A stretch of DNA of 64,000 nucleotides from NCBI GenBank assembly GCA_003963365.1, contig RXJG01000004.1:124001-188000 (forward strand), written 5' to 3'. Within the stretch, counting starts at the first letter, position 1. Each line of letters starts with the position of its first letter. The translations under genes were made by a program, and so were the position numbers. The notes under the pieces were generated by a model. It worked only from the letters and a program-made list of their open reading frames with translations. It had not been told where the DNA came from and made no database searches. This document shows, one piece after another, positions 51,767 through 60,711 of this stretch. This DNA comes from Sphingobacteriales bacterium (lineage in GTDB: Bacteria; Bacteroidota; Bacteroidia; Chitinophagales; Chitinophagaceae).

Positions 51767-52777
51767 TTATTTCCCAATTACCAGGACCTGAAACGTTCCT
51801 GGTATCATCCTCGGTCTGCCTTTTTGATTAGGATCCTGTTTTTCTAACTCTGCAGTTGGCAAATAGATCTGGTGTGTTGATTTATCTAACGCAATAGTTC
51901 TTGCATATTGCCTGGTTGGAACGTTTTCCACTACAGTATACTTGTCAGCATTATCTTCATGAATAATTGACAAAGTGCCTTCTCCGTTGGAAGTATAGAT
52001 CATATTTGTTCCGGGATCAAATGCTACGCCATCACATCCGTCACCAATCGGTAATTTATCAATGATCTTTCCGTTAGTAGCATCCATTACCACCAGTAAT
52101 TTATCACAACCGGCAAATAAACGGTTTGTTTTTGCATCAAAAGCTAAACCGGTTGGCCCTTCTGCAGGTGCAAGACTCCAGTGGTGGGTTACTTTCAATG
52201 TTTTCATGTCCACCGCAACAATTTCGTTTTTATCTTCAATATTCACGTACAAACTACCTTTGCCATCACTTACAGCCGTTTCTGGTTTACCACCAACGTC
52301 CACACTGTCAACAACAGTATTTTGTACAGGGTCAATAATTGTTAAGTTTTTGCCGCGGCCATTACAGGTAATAATTTTTTTAGAAAAGGGCTCATACGTA
52401 ATCGCATCGGGGTTTTGCCCAACGGCAATTTGTGCCAGCACTTTATTAGTATTCATATCAAACACGGTAACAGTGTTTATCCTGCCATTGCTGGTAAAAC
52501 CTTTTTTATTGGCCACATCAAATGCAATACCATGCACACCGGTTGTGTTTTCAATTACTGCAACAGAGTCACCTGTTTTTTTATTGAGAATATTGACCTG
52601 TGTACCATGACTAACGTACAGCCAATCATTTACCGGTCCTACTTCCAAATAATCCCAGCCACCGGCACTGGCAATGTGAAAAGTATTAGTGATGTGTAAA
52701 CCTGTTTTTGTTTGAGCAGAAACTGCAGTAAATGCAGCCACTGCAATTAATATTGAGAAAAAAATATTTTTTTTCAT
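51767..52777 (-). CDS. YncE family beta-propeller protein
   Basis: A 336-residue secreted protein with a signal peptide ending near VSAQ. It is built of about seven blades with repeats such as DWLYVSHGTQVNILNKKTGDSV, FTSNGRINTVTVFDMNTNKVL and RLFAGCDKLLVVMDATNGKII. YncE-type propellers bind DNA or small ligands and often accompany TonB receptors. It lies 14 bp before the receptor gene on the same strand, so it is probably co-transcribed. Confidence 0.87.
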   Translation of the reverse strand: MKKNIFFSILIAVAAFTAVSAQTKTGLHITNTFHIASAGGWDYLEVGPVNDWLYVSHGTQVNILNKKTGDSVAVIENTTGVHGIAFDVANKKGFTSNGRINTVTVFDMNTNKVLAQIAVGQNPDAITYEPFSKKIITCNGRGKNLTIIDPVQNTVVDSVDVGGKPETAVSDGKGSLYVNIEDKNEIVAVDMKTLKVTHHWSLAPAEGPTGLAFDAKTNRLFAGCDKLLVVMDATNGKIIDKLPIGDGCDGVAFDPGTNMIYTSNGEGTLSIIHEDNADKYTVVENVPTRQYARTIALDKSTHQIYLPTAELEKQDPNQKGRPRMIPGTFQVLVIGK

Positions 52778-52848
52778 AAAATTATTTTATTTGATTGATG
52801 ATATTTATAAAGCTAAAGCGGCGGTTAAACCGCTTTAGCAAATTGATT

Positions 52849-53277
52849 TTAATCTTTTTGTTCTTTAATGAACTTTCCATTGACATCAAATATCAGATCT
52901 TTGTGATTTACCTCCGCTTCATAATTTACCGTCCCATCCGCCTTTGTAATCTTTGCTGCTTCTTTAATAACAGATCCTTTATAATGTTCTTTTATGTAAG
53001 AAGTGATTACTGCCGGTAAATCGGATATTTTAATATCAGTTTCTGATTCAATTAGCATGCCATTGACATCATAAGTAGCAGATGTGTTATTTCCGTTTAC
53101 TTTAAAATTTGCTTCATACTTGCCATTTTCTTTCTCCCATTTAGCCGTGCTGCCGGGATATTGTTTGGCAAAAGATAATTTTATTGATGCCGGAACTTTA
53201 GCATCATTTACTTTTTGTGCCTGCAATGACAATGATATAGCGGTAATTGCTATACAGAATACCAATGTCTTTTTCAT
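52849..53277 (-). CDS. PepSY-like (BLIP-like) periplasmic protein
   Basis: A 142-residue secreted protein with signal MKKTLVFCIAITAISLSLQA. Two repeats of a beta-lactamase-inhibitor-like PepSY-like fold are visible (VPASIKLSFAKQYPGSTAKW EKENGKYEANF, and LPAVITSYIKEHYKGSVIKEAAKI). Such proteins are abundant in Bacteroidota periplasms; function unknown. It is 72 bp upstream of the YncE gene on the same strand and may belong to the receptor operon. Confidence 0.78.
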   Translation of the reverse strand: MKKTLVFCIAITAISLSLQAQKVNDAKVPASIKLSFAKQYPGSTAKWEKENGKYEANFKVNGNNTSATYDVNGMLIESETDIKISDLPAVITSYIKEHYKGSVIKEAAKITKADGTVNYEAEVNHKDLIFDVNGKFIKEQKD

Positions 53278-53327
53278 TTTTCATTATTTGATTTGAAAAA
53301 GTGCTTACAAAAAATGTAGGCAAAAAA

Positions 53328-53783
53328 TCATATGGTATTGAGTGGTGTAGGGGGGTGGAAAACAGATAATGAAAATTCAGCAGAGTGTTTTTTTTCCAGG
53401 AAAGCAGAATATACTCTTTCTAATACTACCGGTGACTGAATAACAGAAACAACCGGTTTTGAAAAATTAAAAAAACCAGTTTGTATTTGCGTTACCTGGA
53501 ATGGGAAAGGATGTTGTTCAGGATGTTTTTGCACAGGTGGTATATCTTCTTCTTCCCCGCCAAATAAAGAACAGAAAGTTAAAATATCATCAGCTATAAA
53601 GTCGAATACATTTCCATCTGCATCTTCCTGTAAATGTTTATGATAAAGATCCGCCACAATACCCGTTTCCTGAAAATTACAAAAAGGCATTGTTGTATTG
53701 CTGATAAAAAAAGCAATGATCAGTAGTATGGAAACAAACTGCTTCAAAGTGGTATGCAAAATAAGTTTAATAGTTAGACGCAA
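53328..53783 (-). CDS. Hypothetical protein upstream of the TonB receptor cluster
   Basis: A 151-residue protein with one N-terminal hydrophobic segment (FVSILLIIAFFISNTTMPF), then an acidic stretch (GGEEEDIPP) and a His/Pro-rich part (KHPEQHPFP), ending FHPPTPLNTI. I do not recognise it. A His- and Asp-rich exported protein before a receptor would fit metal handling, but this is a guess. It starts the minus-strand cluster and faces the arginase-fold gene divergently. Confidence 0.55.
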   Translation of the reverse strand: MRLTIKLILHTTLKQFVSILLIIAFFISNTTMPFCNFQETGIVADLYHKHLQEDADGNVFDFIADDILTFCSLFGGEEEDIPPVQKHPEQHPFPFQVTQIQTGFFNFSKPVVSVIQSPVVLERVYSAFLEKKHSAEFSLSVFHPPTPLNTI

Positions 53784-53799
53784 TTGTTAATGATTAGTT

Positions 53800-53829
53800 T
53801 TTGCAATAAGCGTCATTATTGTAAGTTTG
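53800..53829 (+). promoter_or_regulatory. Promoter of the arginase-fold gene
   Basis: TTTG (53800-53803) and TAAGTTTG (53822-53829) are 18 bp apart, with the ATG 16 bp after the -7 box. Both boxes match the Bacteroidota consensus. Confidence 0.75.
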
Positions 53830-53845
53830 CCGCAAAACTAAACCC

Positions 53846-54982
53846 ATGTCCGACTACCTTAACCTGCAGGATTTCCTAATACCTGTTCGTAAAGATGTGA
53901 TCAGCAACGACAATGGCTATAATGATGGCCAGGTGGGCTCTCATATAAACTTATATGAAGAAGAGTTTCCCGATTTAGATGAAGCAGATATAGTGCTGGT
54001 AGGAATTGGTGAAGTAAGAGGACAGGGAATACATACCGGTTATTCTGATGGGCCGGATAAGATCCGTGAACAATTTTATCAACTTTATTACTGGCATTCA
54101 CAAGTGAAGATCGCTGATATCGGTAATGTAAAAACAGGCGCATTACTTACCGATAGTTATGCTGCTGCTAAAACCGTTATCGCTGAATTAATCAAAGAAA
54201 AGAAAACGGTAGTTATACTGGGAGGCTCTCATGATAATACATTAGCGCAATACTATGCTTATGGAAGTCTGAATAAAATTATTGAAGCTACCGGTATTGA
54301 TTCCATCATTAATTTGAATATGGAATCTCCTTTGCGTCATGAAAGCTTTTTGATGGAGGTTTTAACCGGTGAACCTAACTATATACGCCATTATAATCAT
54401 ATTGGTTTCCAGATTTATAACATTCATCCCAAGATGATGGAAACGATGGATAAACTAAGGTTTGATTGTTTTCGTGTGGGTAAAGTAAAAGAACAAATTG
54501 AGGAGATGGAACCGGTGATCCGTAACTCTGGTTTGGTTACAATTGATATTGCAGCCATCGCCAATGCTTATGCCCCGGCAACAGATATCAGTCCGAATGG
54601 ATTTACCGGTGAAGAAATTTGTACACTGACAAAATATGCTGGTATGAGTCATAATGTAAATACGCTGGGTATTTATGGCTATCTGCCGGAAAAGGACACC
54701 AATGATTTAACAGCCAAACAAATTGCTCATATGCTTTGGTATTTTATAGATGGTAAACAAATCTGTAAGAACGAAGTACAAATGGAAAACCGGGATGACT
54801 TTAATGAATATCACACCGCTTTGGCAGAGATAGAAACTGTTTTTTTACAAAGCAAACGTACCGGAAGATGGTGGATGCAGATGCCCGATAAAAAATTCAT
54901 CGCCTGCAGTTACACCGATTATGTAATGGCCAGCAATAATGAAATACCGGAAAGATGGTTAAGGGCACAGGAGCGGAGTTAG
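53846..54982 (+). CDS. Arginase/formiminoglutamase-fold protein with degenerate metal site
   Basis: A 378-residue protein of the ureohydrolase (arginase) superfamily by overall pattern: GIGEVRGQGIHTG near residue 55, VVILGGSHDNT at 122-132, and a late VTIDIAAIANAYAP. Of the six metal ligands only two remain. GGxH keeps His129 and the first Asp of the third motif is Asp234. The DxHxD motif is NLNME (156-160), and the second Asp of DxD is Ala236. It is therefore likely not a Mn-dependent hydrolase. The family is well kept otherwise, so it may bind a ligand or serve as a scaffold. Confidence 0.8.
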   Translation: MSDYLNLQDFLIPVRKDVISNDNGYNDGQVGSHINLYEEEFPDLDEADIVLVGIGEVRGQGIHTGYSDGPDKIREQFYQLYYWHSQVKIADIGNVKTGALLTDSYAAAKTVIAELIKEKKTVVILGGSHDNTLAQYYAYGSLNKIIEATGIDSIINLNMESPLRHESFLMEVLTGEPNYIRHYNHIGFQIYNIHPKMMETMDKLRFDCFRVGKVKEQIEEMEPVIRNSGLVTIDIAAIANAYAPATDISPNGFTGEEICTLTKYAGMSHNVNTLGIYGYLPEKDTNDLTAKQIAHMLWYFIDGKQICKNEVQMENRDDFNEYHTALAEIETVFLQSKRTGRWWMQMPDKKFIACSYTDYVMASNNEIPERWLRAQERS

Positions 54983-55377
54983 TTTTAACCTTTACTGCAT
55001 TATGCGTAATGCATAGTGCTGAATAACCCATTTGCTTTCAGCGTTTGGCATTTAGCATCAGGCGGCTTCTTTTACACAAGTTGCTTCGCCTTTTTAATCT
55101 GCTCCTCACTTCCCATTACAATGAGCCATTCATTATTATTTATTATAAAATCAGCAGGAGGATTTAAGCTATAGTGGCTGCTGTTTTTTACACCCAAAAC
55201 GGTACAGCCGGTTTTACGTCACAGGTCCAGTTCACCAATTGCGATTGATCTTTTTATTTCGAGTTCAGCTACTTTAAATGATGGATTGTTCTTTAATATA
55301 AGTAATGATACAAATTCTGGCACCTATAATAAAATTAAGGAATGCTGTCAATAATAAATCTGACCTATCTTTAAAGA
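54983..55377. other. Intergenic region with hairpin and pseudogene fragment
   Basis: A short hairpin TGCATTA (54996-55002), TGCG loop, TAATGCA (55007-55013) follows the arginase-fold gene. The rest is mostly the TrkA-C pseudogene at 55072-55323. No complete gene is present. Confidence 0.6.
55072..55323 (-). pseudogene. TrkA-C (RCK C-terminal) domain remnant of a K+ channel/transport protein
   Basis: Minus-strand translation in one frame gives VPEFVSLLILKNNPSFKVAE, then SIAIGELDL, a TGA stop at 55219-55221, then RKTGCTVLGVK, LNPPADFIINNNEWLIVMGS and a natural stop at 55072-55074. This is the classic TrkA_C pattern (GELDLRRKTGCTVLG... NPP... DWLIVMG). The upstream N-terminal channel or RCK part is gone (a TAG lies just before 55323). 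So it is a decayed fragment with one inactivating stop, not a sequencing issue alone. Confidence 0.8.
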
Positions 55378-56682
55378 ATGAAAAATGTTTTTGGGTTTAT
55401 TGGTTTATTAGTGTTTAGTTCCTGCTCATTAAATCAAAAAATTGCAAAAGTTGCTAAACGGGAAATAGTAAATGATTCAGTGCTTATACCGGCTCATGTT
55501 GGAATTGCCGTGTATGATACCGAAGCGGGTAAATATTTATATCAATACCAGGGCAACAAATATTTTGTTCCCGCCAGTAACACTAAACTGTTTTCCCTGT
55601 ACGCCGGGATAAAATACCTGGGAGATTCTATACCCGGGTTGAAATATTATGAAACGGCAGATACATTATATATTCAACCAACCGGCGATCCGTCTTTGCT
55701 GCATCCTGATTTTACCTCACAAAGAGTAGCAGATTTTTTGAAAAGTAAAAACAAACCCATTGTTATAAATGAAATGAACTGGAAAGAGGAACCCTGGGGT
55801 TATGGCTGGGCATGGGATGATTATAATGATGATTATATGGCGGAAAGAAGTCCGTTGCCTGTTTATGGAAATACCATCCGCTGGTTACAGGCAGTTGATA
55901 AACAAACTAAACAAGTTACTATCCGCTCCACCCCTTTTTTAAAATGGCAACAAAACAAACCAACAGAGGCAGCAGGTAACAAGTTTTTAGTAAAAAGAAA
56001 AAGAGATGAAAATTATTTTCAAATAACAACCGGAACTGAAAATGCAGCACAGGAAGTTCCCTTTGTAACTAATGGCATAGAAACGGCGAAACTTTTTTTA
56101 TCTGATTCTTTAAAACTGAATTTATCCTCTTCATTATCTGCTTTCAATCATCCATTATTCACTATTCATTCCATTCCGGCTGATTCGCTGTATAAATTAA
56201 TGATGTACCGCAGCGATAATTTTTTTGCCGAACAAACATTGCTAATGGCGGCCAATGAAAAATTAGGAATAATGAATGATGAAGCAATGATCGCTTATTT
56301 AAAAAAGAATGATCTGAAAGACATTCCGCAGCAACCAAAATGGGTAGATGGCAGCGGACTCAGCCGTTATAATTTATTTACGCCACAATCCTTCGTTTGG
56401 CTGTTGAATAAAATGAAAAATGAATTTGGTTTAGCCAGGATGGAGGCATTATTACCAACAGGCGGCCTGGGTACACTAAGTAATTTGTATGCAGAAGAAA
56501 AGGGATTCATCTTTGCTAAAACAGGAACATTATCTAACAATACTTCGCTTAGCGGTTATTTAATTACCAAAAAAAATAAACTGCTCATCTTTTCATTGCA
56601 GGCAGGAAACTTCCAGGGAAGTGCTGCTCCCGTGAGACTTGCCTATGAACGATTTATTAAATATCTCCGCAGTAATTACTAA
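55378..56682 (+). CDS. dacB: D-alanyl-D-alanine carboxypeptidase/endopeptidase (PBP4 type), lipoprotein
   Basis: A 434-residue penicillin-binding protein of the S13 family that trims peptidoglycan cross-links. A lipoprotein signal ends at VFSSC (Cys16). The SxxK motif is Ser67-Asn-Thr-Lys70 (PASNTKLFSL), the SxN motif is YRSDNFFAEQ, and KTG is in IFAKTGTLSNNTSLSGY. The domain inserted between SxxK and SxN is present. No neighbour suggests an operon; the preceding DNA holds a pseudogene and the following gap a short AGCATT/AATGCT hairpin. Confidence 0.88.
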   Translation: MKNVFGFIGLLVFSSCSLNQKIAKVAKREIVNDSVLIPAHVGIAVYDTEAGKYLYQYQGNKYFVPASNTKLFSLYAGIKYLGDSIPGLKYYETADTLYIQPTGDPSLLHPDFTSQRVADFLKSKNKPIVINEMNWKEEPWGYGWAWDDYNDDYMAERSPLPVYGNTIRWLQAVDKQTKQVTIRSTPFLKWQQNKPTEAAGNKFLVKRKRDENYFQITTGTENAAQEVPFVTNGIETAKLFLSDSLKLNLSSSLSAFNHPLFTIHSIPADSLYKLMMYRSDNFFAEQTLLMAANEKLGIMNDEAMIAYLKKNDLKDIPQQPKWVDGSGLSRYNLFTPQSFVWLLNKMKNEFGLARMEALLPTGGLGTLSNLYAEEKGFIFAKTGTLSNNTSLSGYLITKKNKLLIFSLQAGNFQGSAAPVRLAYERFIKYLRSNY

Positions 56683-56829
56683 GCATTTCTGAATGCTGAA
56701 ACAACTAAGCTGATACTATTTTTAACAGGCAGGCAGCATTATTTTCCTTTGCAGGAACTAATTGTTATGTGACCTGCTAATTAAAGTTTGCCAACTGGTT
56801 AAAATAACCAAACTCTTAAAAAAGGCGTT

Positions 56830-58719
56830 ATGAAAAATTTTTACTTATTGCTTGCCGCAGTAATAATACTGCAGCAACCGCTTGCGTCCCAAACAAATAC
56901 CAAGCCCTGTGAAGGTATAGCCAAATTCACCTATGTAATTACAGGTAACTCGGTTAAATTCACTTCAACATCAAATTCAAATATTCTTGTTCATTACTGG
57001 AAGTTAGGCGATGGTGCTACTTCAAAAGATGTTAATCCATCGCACAGCTATGCAAATGGCAGTTACCGGGTGGTGCATTATATAAAAGATAGCATTCATC
57101 AATGTTATGACTCCGCTGTGGCTGAGTTCAAAATCCAGGAAACAATTAATTGTCCAAAACCAGCATTCCAATGGAAACGGGATTCTTTAAACAATAAATC
57201 AATAACATTTCATAATACAACAGGACCATTACCCACTATCTATAAATTTACCTGGCAGTTTGGTGACGGAAAAACTTCAACTGATCCCAACCCATCACAT
57301 ATATATGCAGATACGGGTGTGTACAATGCCTGTTTGATCATTGAGCAATTAAATGGACTGTGTAAAAATTATTACTGCCAGCCAATTATTATTCGTCAGT
57401 ATTGTGATATTAAACCCGATTTTATATGGGAGCCGGTTGCATCAAATCCATTAGCGATTTATTTCAAAAATATTTCTTCACCCACCACTTCACCCAATGT
57501 TAGTTTTAGCTGGAGTTTTGGTGATGGCAGTTTTTCAAATGATATAAATCCCCGGCATGAGTATACCAAACCCGGCAGTTACCAGGTTTGTTTAAAAATG
57601 CAGGTGGTGAATAGCGATTGTATAAAATACCTCTGCAAACAGGTATATGTCCGCACAACCTGCGATAACCTCTATGCTAAGTTTGAATGGAAACAAGATT
57701 ATGCCCATCCGTTAAGAGGAGTACAGTTTGTCAATTTATCTTCTCCGCTTTCTAATAAAACGCAATCAGGTGTAAGATGGAATTTTGGGGATGGTACCAG
57801 CAGTAATGAATGGAACCCCTTCCATCAATACAAAGAGCCGGGCAAATACAAGGTTTGTTTAACAATAAAATATTTTGATAATTGTTACAAAGAAACCTGT
57901 GATACCGTTGTTGTACCAAAACAGGAAATAAACTGTGAAGAAATTTCAAAGTTCCGGTTTGAACGGGTTACAAATGATTCATCAGGTTTTTATTTTGTAG
58001 CAAAATACCGCCACCCTAACTGGAAATATGTATGGACTTTTGGTGATGGTGAAGGCATGCAGGGTGATGAAGCTAAACACCGGTATGAAAAACCCGGTAA
58101 GTACACTATTTGTTTAACCGTTTATAAATCTGATGAATGTGCCTCTACCACTTGTGAAGAAGTAATTGCCGGTGGTATTTTGTGTAATGAGTTCCATTTT
58201 AAATTTGAATATACAAGGGGAGTGGATGTTCCTAACCGGGTTAAGTTTAATGCCCTGGGTAATGTAACCCTGGGGAATGTAAAATGGCTTATTTATAATA
58301 CCAATTCGCTATCACCAACCCCTGTTGTATTATTTGGAACGGATCCTGTTTATACGTTTAATCAAACCGGCTTATATAAAGTATGTGCTGTTGCGTATTC
58401 CAATACCGGGTGCAGTAAACAATTTTGCGATACCATACGTATTGATAAAATAGTTACACCACCGGTATGCGAAATAAAAGTGTATCCCAATCCGGCGACG
58501 AATTATATTGAATTTGATGTGCAGGCTGAATCTGCCGGAGTGATGACAGTAAATATTTTTGATATTACCGGAGTGAAGCGTAAACAATTTTTAACAACCG
58601 GACAGTACGGTAATAATCATATACGTATATCCATAGAATCTTTATCAGCAGGTTTTTATACAATAGAAGTTATTCATAGTAACGGCCGTGTATGTAAAGG
58701 GAATTTTCAGAAGTTATAA
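56830..58719 (+). CDS. Secreted protein with six PKD-type domains and a T9SS C-terminal sorting domain
   Basis: A 629-residue exported protein. After the signal peptide (to about LASQ) come six PKD-like repeats; most have the FGDGxxSxxxNPxHxY core (FTWQFGDGKTSTDPNPSHIY, FSWSFGDGSFSNDINPRHEY, VRWNFGDGTSSNEWNPFHQY), and each ends with a Cys pair such as KYKVCLTIKYFDNCYKETC. The sixth is degenerate. The last 80 residues (CEIKVYPNPATNYIEFDV to CKGNFQKL) are a type A T9SS sorting domain. It is likely attached to the cell surface and acts in adhesion or glycan binding. Confidence 0.87.
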   Translation: MKNFYLLLAAVIILQQPLASQTNTKPCEGIAKFTYVITGNSVKFTSTSNSNILVHYWKLGDGATSKDVNPSHSYANGSYRVVHYIKDSIHQCYDSAVAEFKIQETINCPKPAFQWKRDSLNNKSITFHNTTGPLPTIYKFTWQFGDGKTSTDPNPSHIYADTGVYNACLIIEQLNGLCKNYYCQPIIIRQYCDIKPDFIWEPVASNPLAIYFKNISSPTTSPNVSFSWSFGDGSFSNDINPRHEYTKPGSYQVCLKMQVVNSDCIKYLCKQVYVRTTCDNLYAKFEWKQDYAHPLRGVQFVNLSSPLSNKTQSGVRWNFGDGTSSNEWNPFHQYKEPGKYKVCLTIKYFDNCYKETCDTVVVPKQEINCEEISKFRFERVTNDSSGFYFVAKYRHPNWKYVWTFGDGEGMQGDEAKHRYEKPGKYTICLTVYKSDECASTTCEEVIAGGILCNEFHFKFEYTRGVDVPNRVKFNALGNVTLGNVKWLIYNTNSLSPTPVVLFGTDPVYTFNQTGLYKVCAVAYSNTGCSKQFCDTIRIDKIVTPPVCEIKVYPNPATNYIEFDVQAESAGVMTVNIFDITGVKRKQFLTTGQYGNNHIRISIESLSAGFYTIEVIHSNGRVCKGNFQKL

Positions 58720-58825
58720 ATGCCTTTACAGCGGGTTGTATAAAAATACATGGCCTGTTTTTTTAAATGGTAACAGTTGGCGCTTTAATGATAGCCGCAT
58801 GAGCAACGTACCGCTCAGCGGCTTT

Positions 58826-60685
58826 TTATTTACCAAACAATTTATCCAGGTAATCTTCTTTAAACTCCATGTAGGTGGGATTGCCATTAGGAGTCACATT
58901 CGGCTGACTGCTATTGAATAAATCAGCAACCAGGTTTTCCATTTCTTTATTGGTTAATACTTTCCCCGGTTTAACGGACTGCTGCCATGCTAATGAACGA
59001 ATCAATTTTTCTCTTTTGGAAAACTTTACATCGCTGGTGAAATGTTTATATTGTTCCAGTAAATTTTCAATGGCTGCTTTTTCATTTCCCTGTTCCACAT
59101 CAGCAGGTGTTCCCTGTATAACAAAAGCATTGTTGCCAAATGGTTCAATTAAATAACCCAGTTGATTCAAATCTCCAATCAAATCGCTTAACATTACAGC
59201 ATCTTGTGATGAAAGTTGTAAAGTAGCGGGAAATAAACTTTTTTGTGAGGCTATCGTTTTACCCTTTGCGGTTATCATAAAACGTTCGTACAATACTCTT
59301 TCATGAGCTGCCTGCTGATTAATTAATAAAAAGCTGCGGTTGGTTTGAACAATAATATATGTATTGAGTAACTGAACGGGTTTATATTCATCAGCAATTG
59401 TAAACAATGATTGTTTAGGTGAAACCACAGTCTCAATAACATATTCTTCCGGCTTCCCGCTTCCTGCCAATTGCACACTGTCAACTGCGGACTTATTTTC
59501 AGCTATCTGGTATAAATCTCTCCAATGCTTCAGGTCACTTTTACTTTCAATTTTATGTGCCTGGTTTTTTTGCGTAAAAGTTTGATATAATGAAGAAGAA
59601 GCGGCTGCTGATTTTCTTTCTTCAGTGAACGGTTTACTTACCGCATCTAAGTTTTGAATAGTTGGGTCCAGGTCAAAATCTAAGGTAGGGGTGATGCTGA
59701 ATTGTGCTAAAGCATGTTTTACTGCCGCCTGTACAAAGGCATACACAATCTTTTCATCTTCAAATTTTATCTCCTGCTTGGTAGGATGAACATTGATGTC
59801 AATCTGTGATGGATCTAAATCAATAAACAACACATACATCGGGAAAGCATCTTTACCAATCATTTCATCATAAGCACTCATCAACGCATGGTTGAGATAA
59901 GCACTTTTAATAAAACGGTTATTGACAAAGAAGTATTGATCGCCACGGGTTTTTTTGGCAGTATCTGGTTTGCCCACAAAACCATAAATGTTCATGTAAT
60001 CCGTATGTTCCTGTACACTCACCAGCTTTGCATTGTAATTGTTACCCATTATTTGAACAATGCGTTGCTTTAAAGTGCCTTTATCTAAATGAAAAACTTC
60101 CTGGCCGTTACTGGTTAGTGTAAATAAAATTTCAGGAAAAGCTAATGCAATCCGGGTAAATTCATCCACAATATGCCGCATCTCCGCCGCATTGCTTTTT
60201 AAAAAATTTCTACGGGCAGGTACATTGAAGAAAACATTTTTCATGGCGATGCTGGTACCATTGTTTGCAGCAATTGGTTCCTGCTTCTTCACTACACTAT
60301 TTTCTATTTCAAGGTAAACACCGGTGGTATCTTCTGCTCTTTTTGTTTTAAGTTCCACCTGGGCTACAGCAGCAATAGAAGCCAATGCTTCCCCACGAAA
60401 ACCCATTGTCTTTATCCTAAACAAATCATCAATGGCTTTTATTTTAGAAGTAGCATGCCGTTCAAAACACATACGGGCATCCGTTTCACTCATGCCTTTG
60501 CCGTTATCAATCACCTGTATCAGTGATTTACCGGCATCGTTAATGATGAGTTTTATTTCAGTTGCACCAGCATCAATAGCATTTTCCATCAGCTCCTTTA
60601 CCGCACTGGCAGGACGCTGAATCACCTCACCCGCCGCTATCTGGTTGGCTATATTATCGGGCAACAACTGAATAATATCCGGCAC
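58826..60685 (-). CDS. mutL: DNA mismatch repair protein MutL
   Basis: A 619-residue GHKL ATPase. I use the GTG at 60685, giving MPDIIQLLPDNIANQIAAGE, the classical start; a TTG at 60706 would lie inside the -7 promoter box. ATPase motifs are ELMENAIDAGATEI, DNGKGM, FRGEALASI and NGTSIAMKNVFFN. The C-terminal dimer domain is present, but the endonuclease motifs are lost: DQHAxxExxxxE is NQQAAHERVLYE, and CPHGRP is TPNGNP. So it may need another nuclease or work like the nicking-deficient E. coli form. Its 3' end is convergent with the PKD gene. Confidence 0.93.
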   Translation of the reverse strand: MPDIIQLLPDNIANQIAAGEVIQRPASAVKELMENAIDAGATEIKLIINDAGKSLIQVIDNGKGMSETDARMCFERHATSKIKAIDDLFRIKTMGFRGEALASIAAVAQVELKTKRAEDTTGVYLEIENSVVKKQEPIAANNGTSIAMKNVFFNVPARRNFLKSNAAEMRHIVDEFTRIALAFPEILFTLTSNGQEVFHLDKGTLKQRIVQIMGNNYNAKLVSVQEHTDYMNIYGFVGKPDTAKKTRGDQYFFVNNRFIKSAYLNHALMSAYDEMIGKDAFPMYVLFIDLDPSQIDINVHPTKQEIKFEDEKIVYAFVQAAVKHALAQFSITPTLDFDLDPTIQNLDAVSKPFTEERKSAAASSSLYQTFTQKNQAHKIESKSDLKHWRDLYQIAENKSAVDSVQLAGSGKPEEYVIETVVSPKQSLFTIADEYKPVQLLNTYIIVQTNRSFLLINQQAAHERVLYERFMITAKGKTIASQKSLFPATLQLSSQDAVMLSDLIGDLNQLGYLIEPFGNNAFVIQGTPADVEQGNEKAAIENLLEQYKHFTSDVKFSKREKLIRSLAWQQSVKPGKVLTNKEMENLVADLFNSSQPNVTPNGNPTYMEFKEDYLDKLFGK

Positions 60686-60703
60686 TGAAAAAATTTTAGT
60701 CGG

Positions 60704-60711
60704 CAAAGTTA
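60704..60711 (-). promoter_or_regulatory. mutL -7 box that decides the start codon
   Basis: TAACTTTG on the minus strand matches TAnnTTTG. The TTG sometimes taken as start lies within it, so transcription begins downstream of that codon and the GTG at 60685 must be used. A TTTG is 26 bp upstream, looser than usual. Confidence 0.7.

Noticed and set aside
52062-52610. 182-codon open frame on the plus strand
   Set aside because: It lies wholly inside the YncE propeller gene on the opposite strand; blade repeats and codon bias keep the antisense frame open. Its translation has no family pattern.
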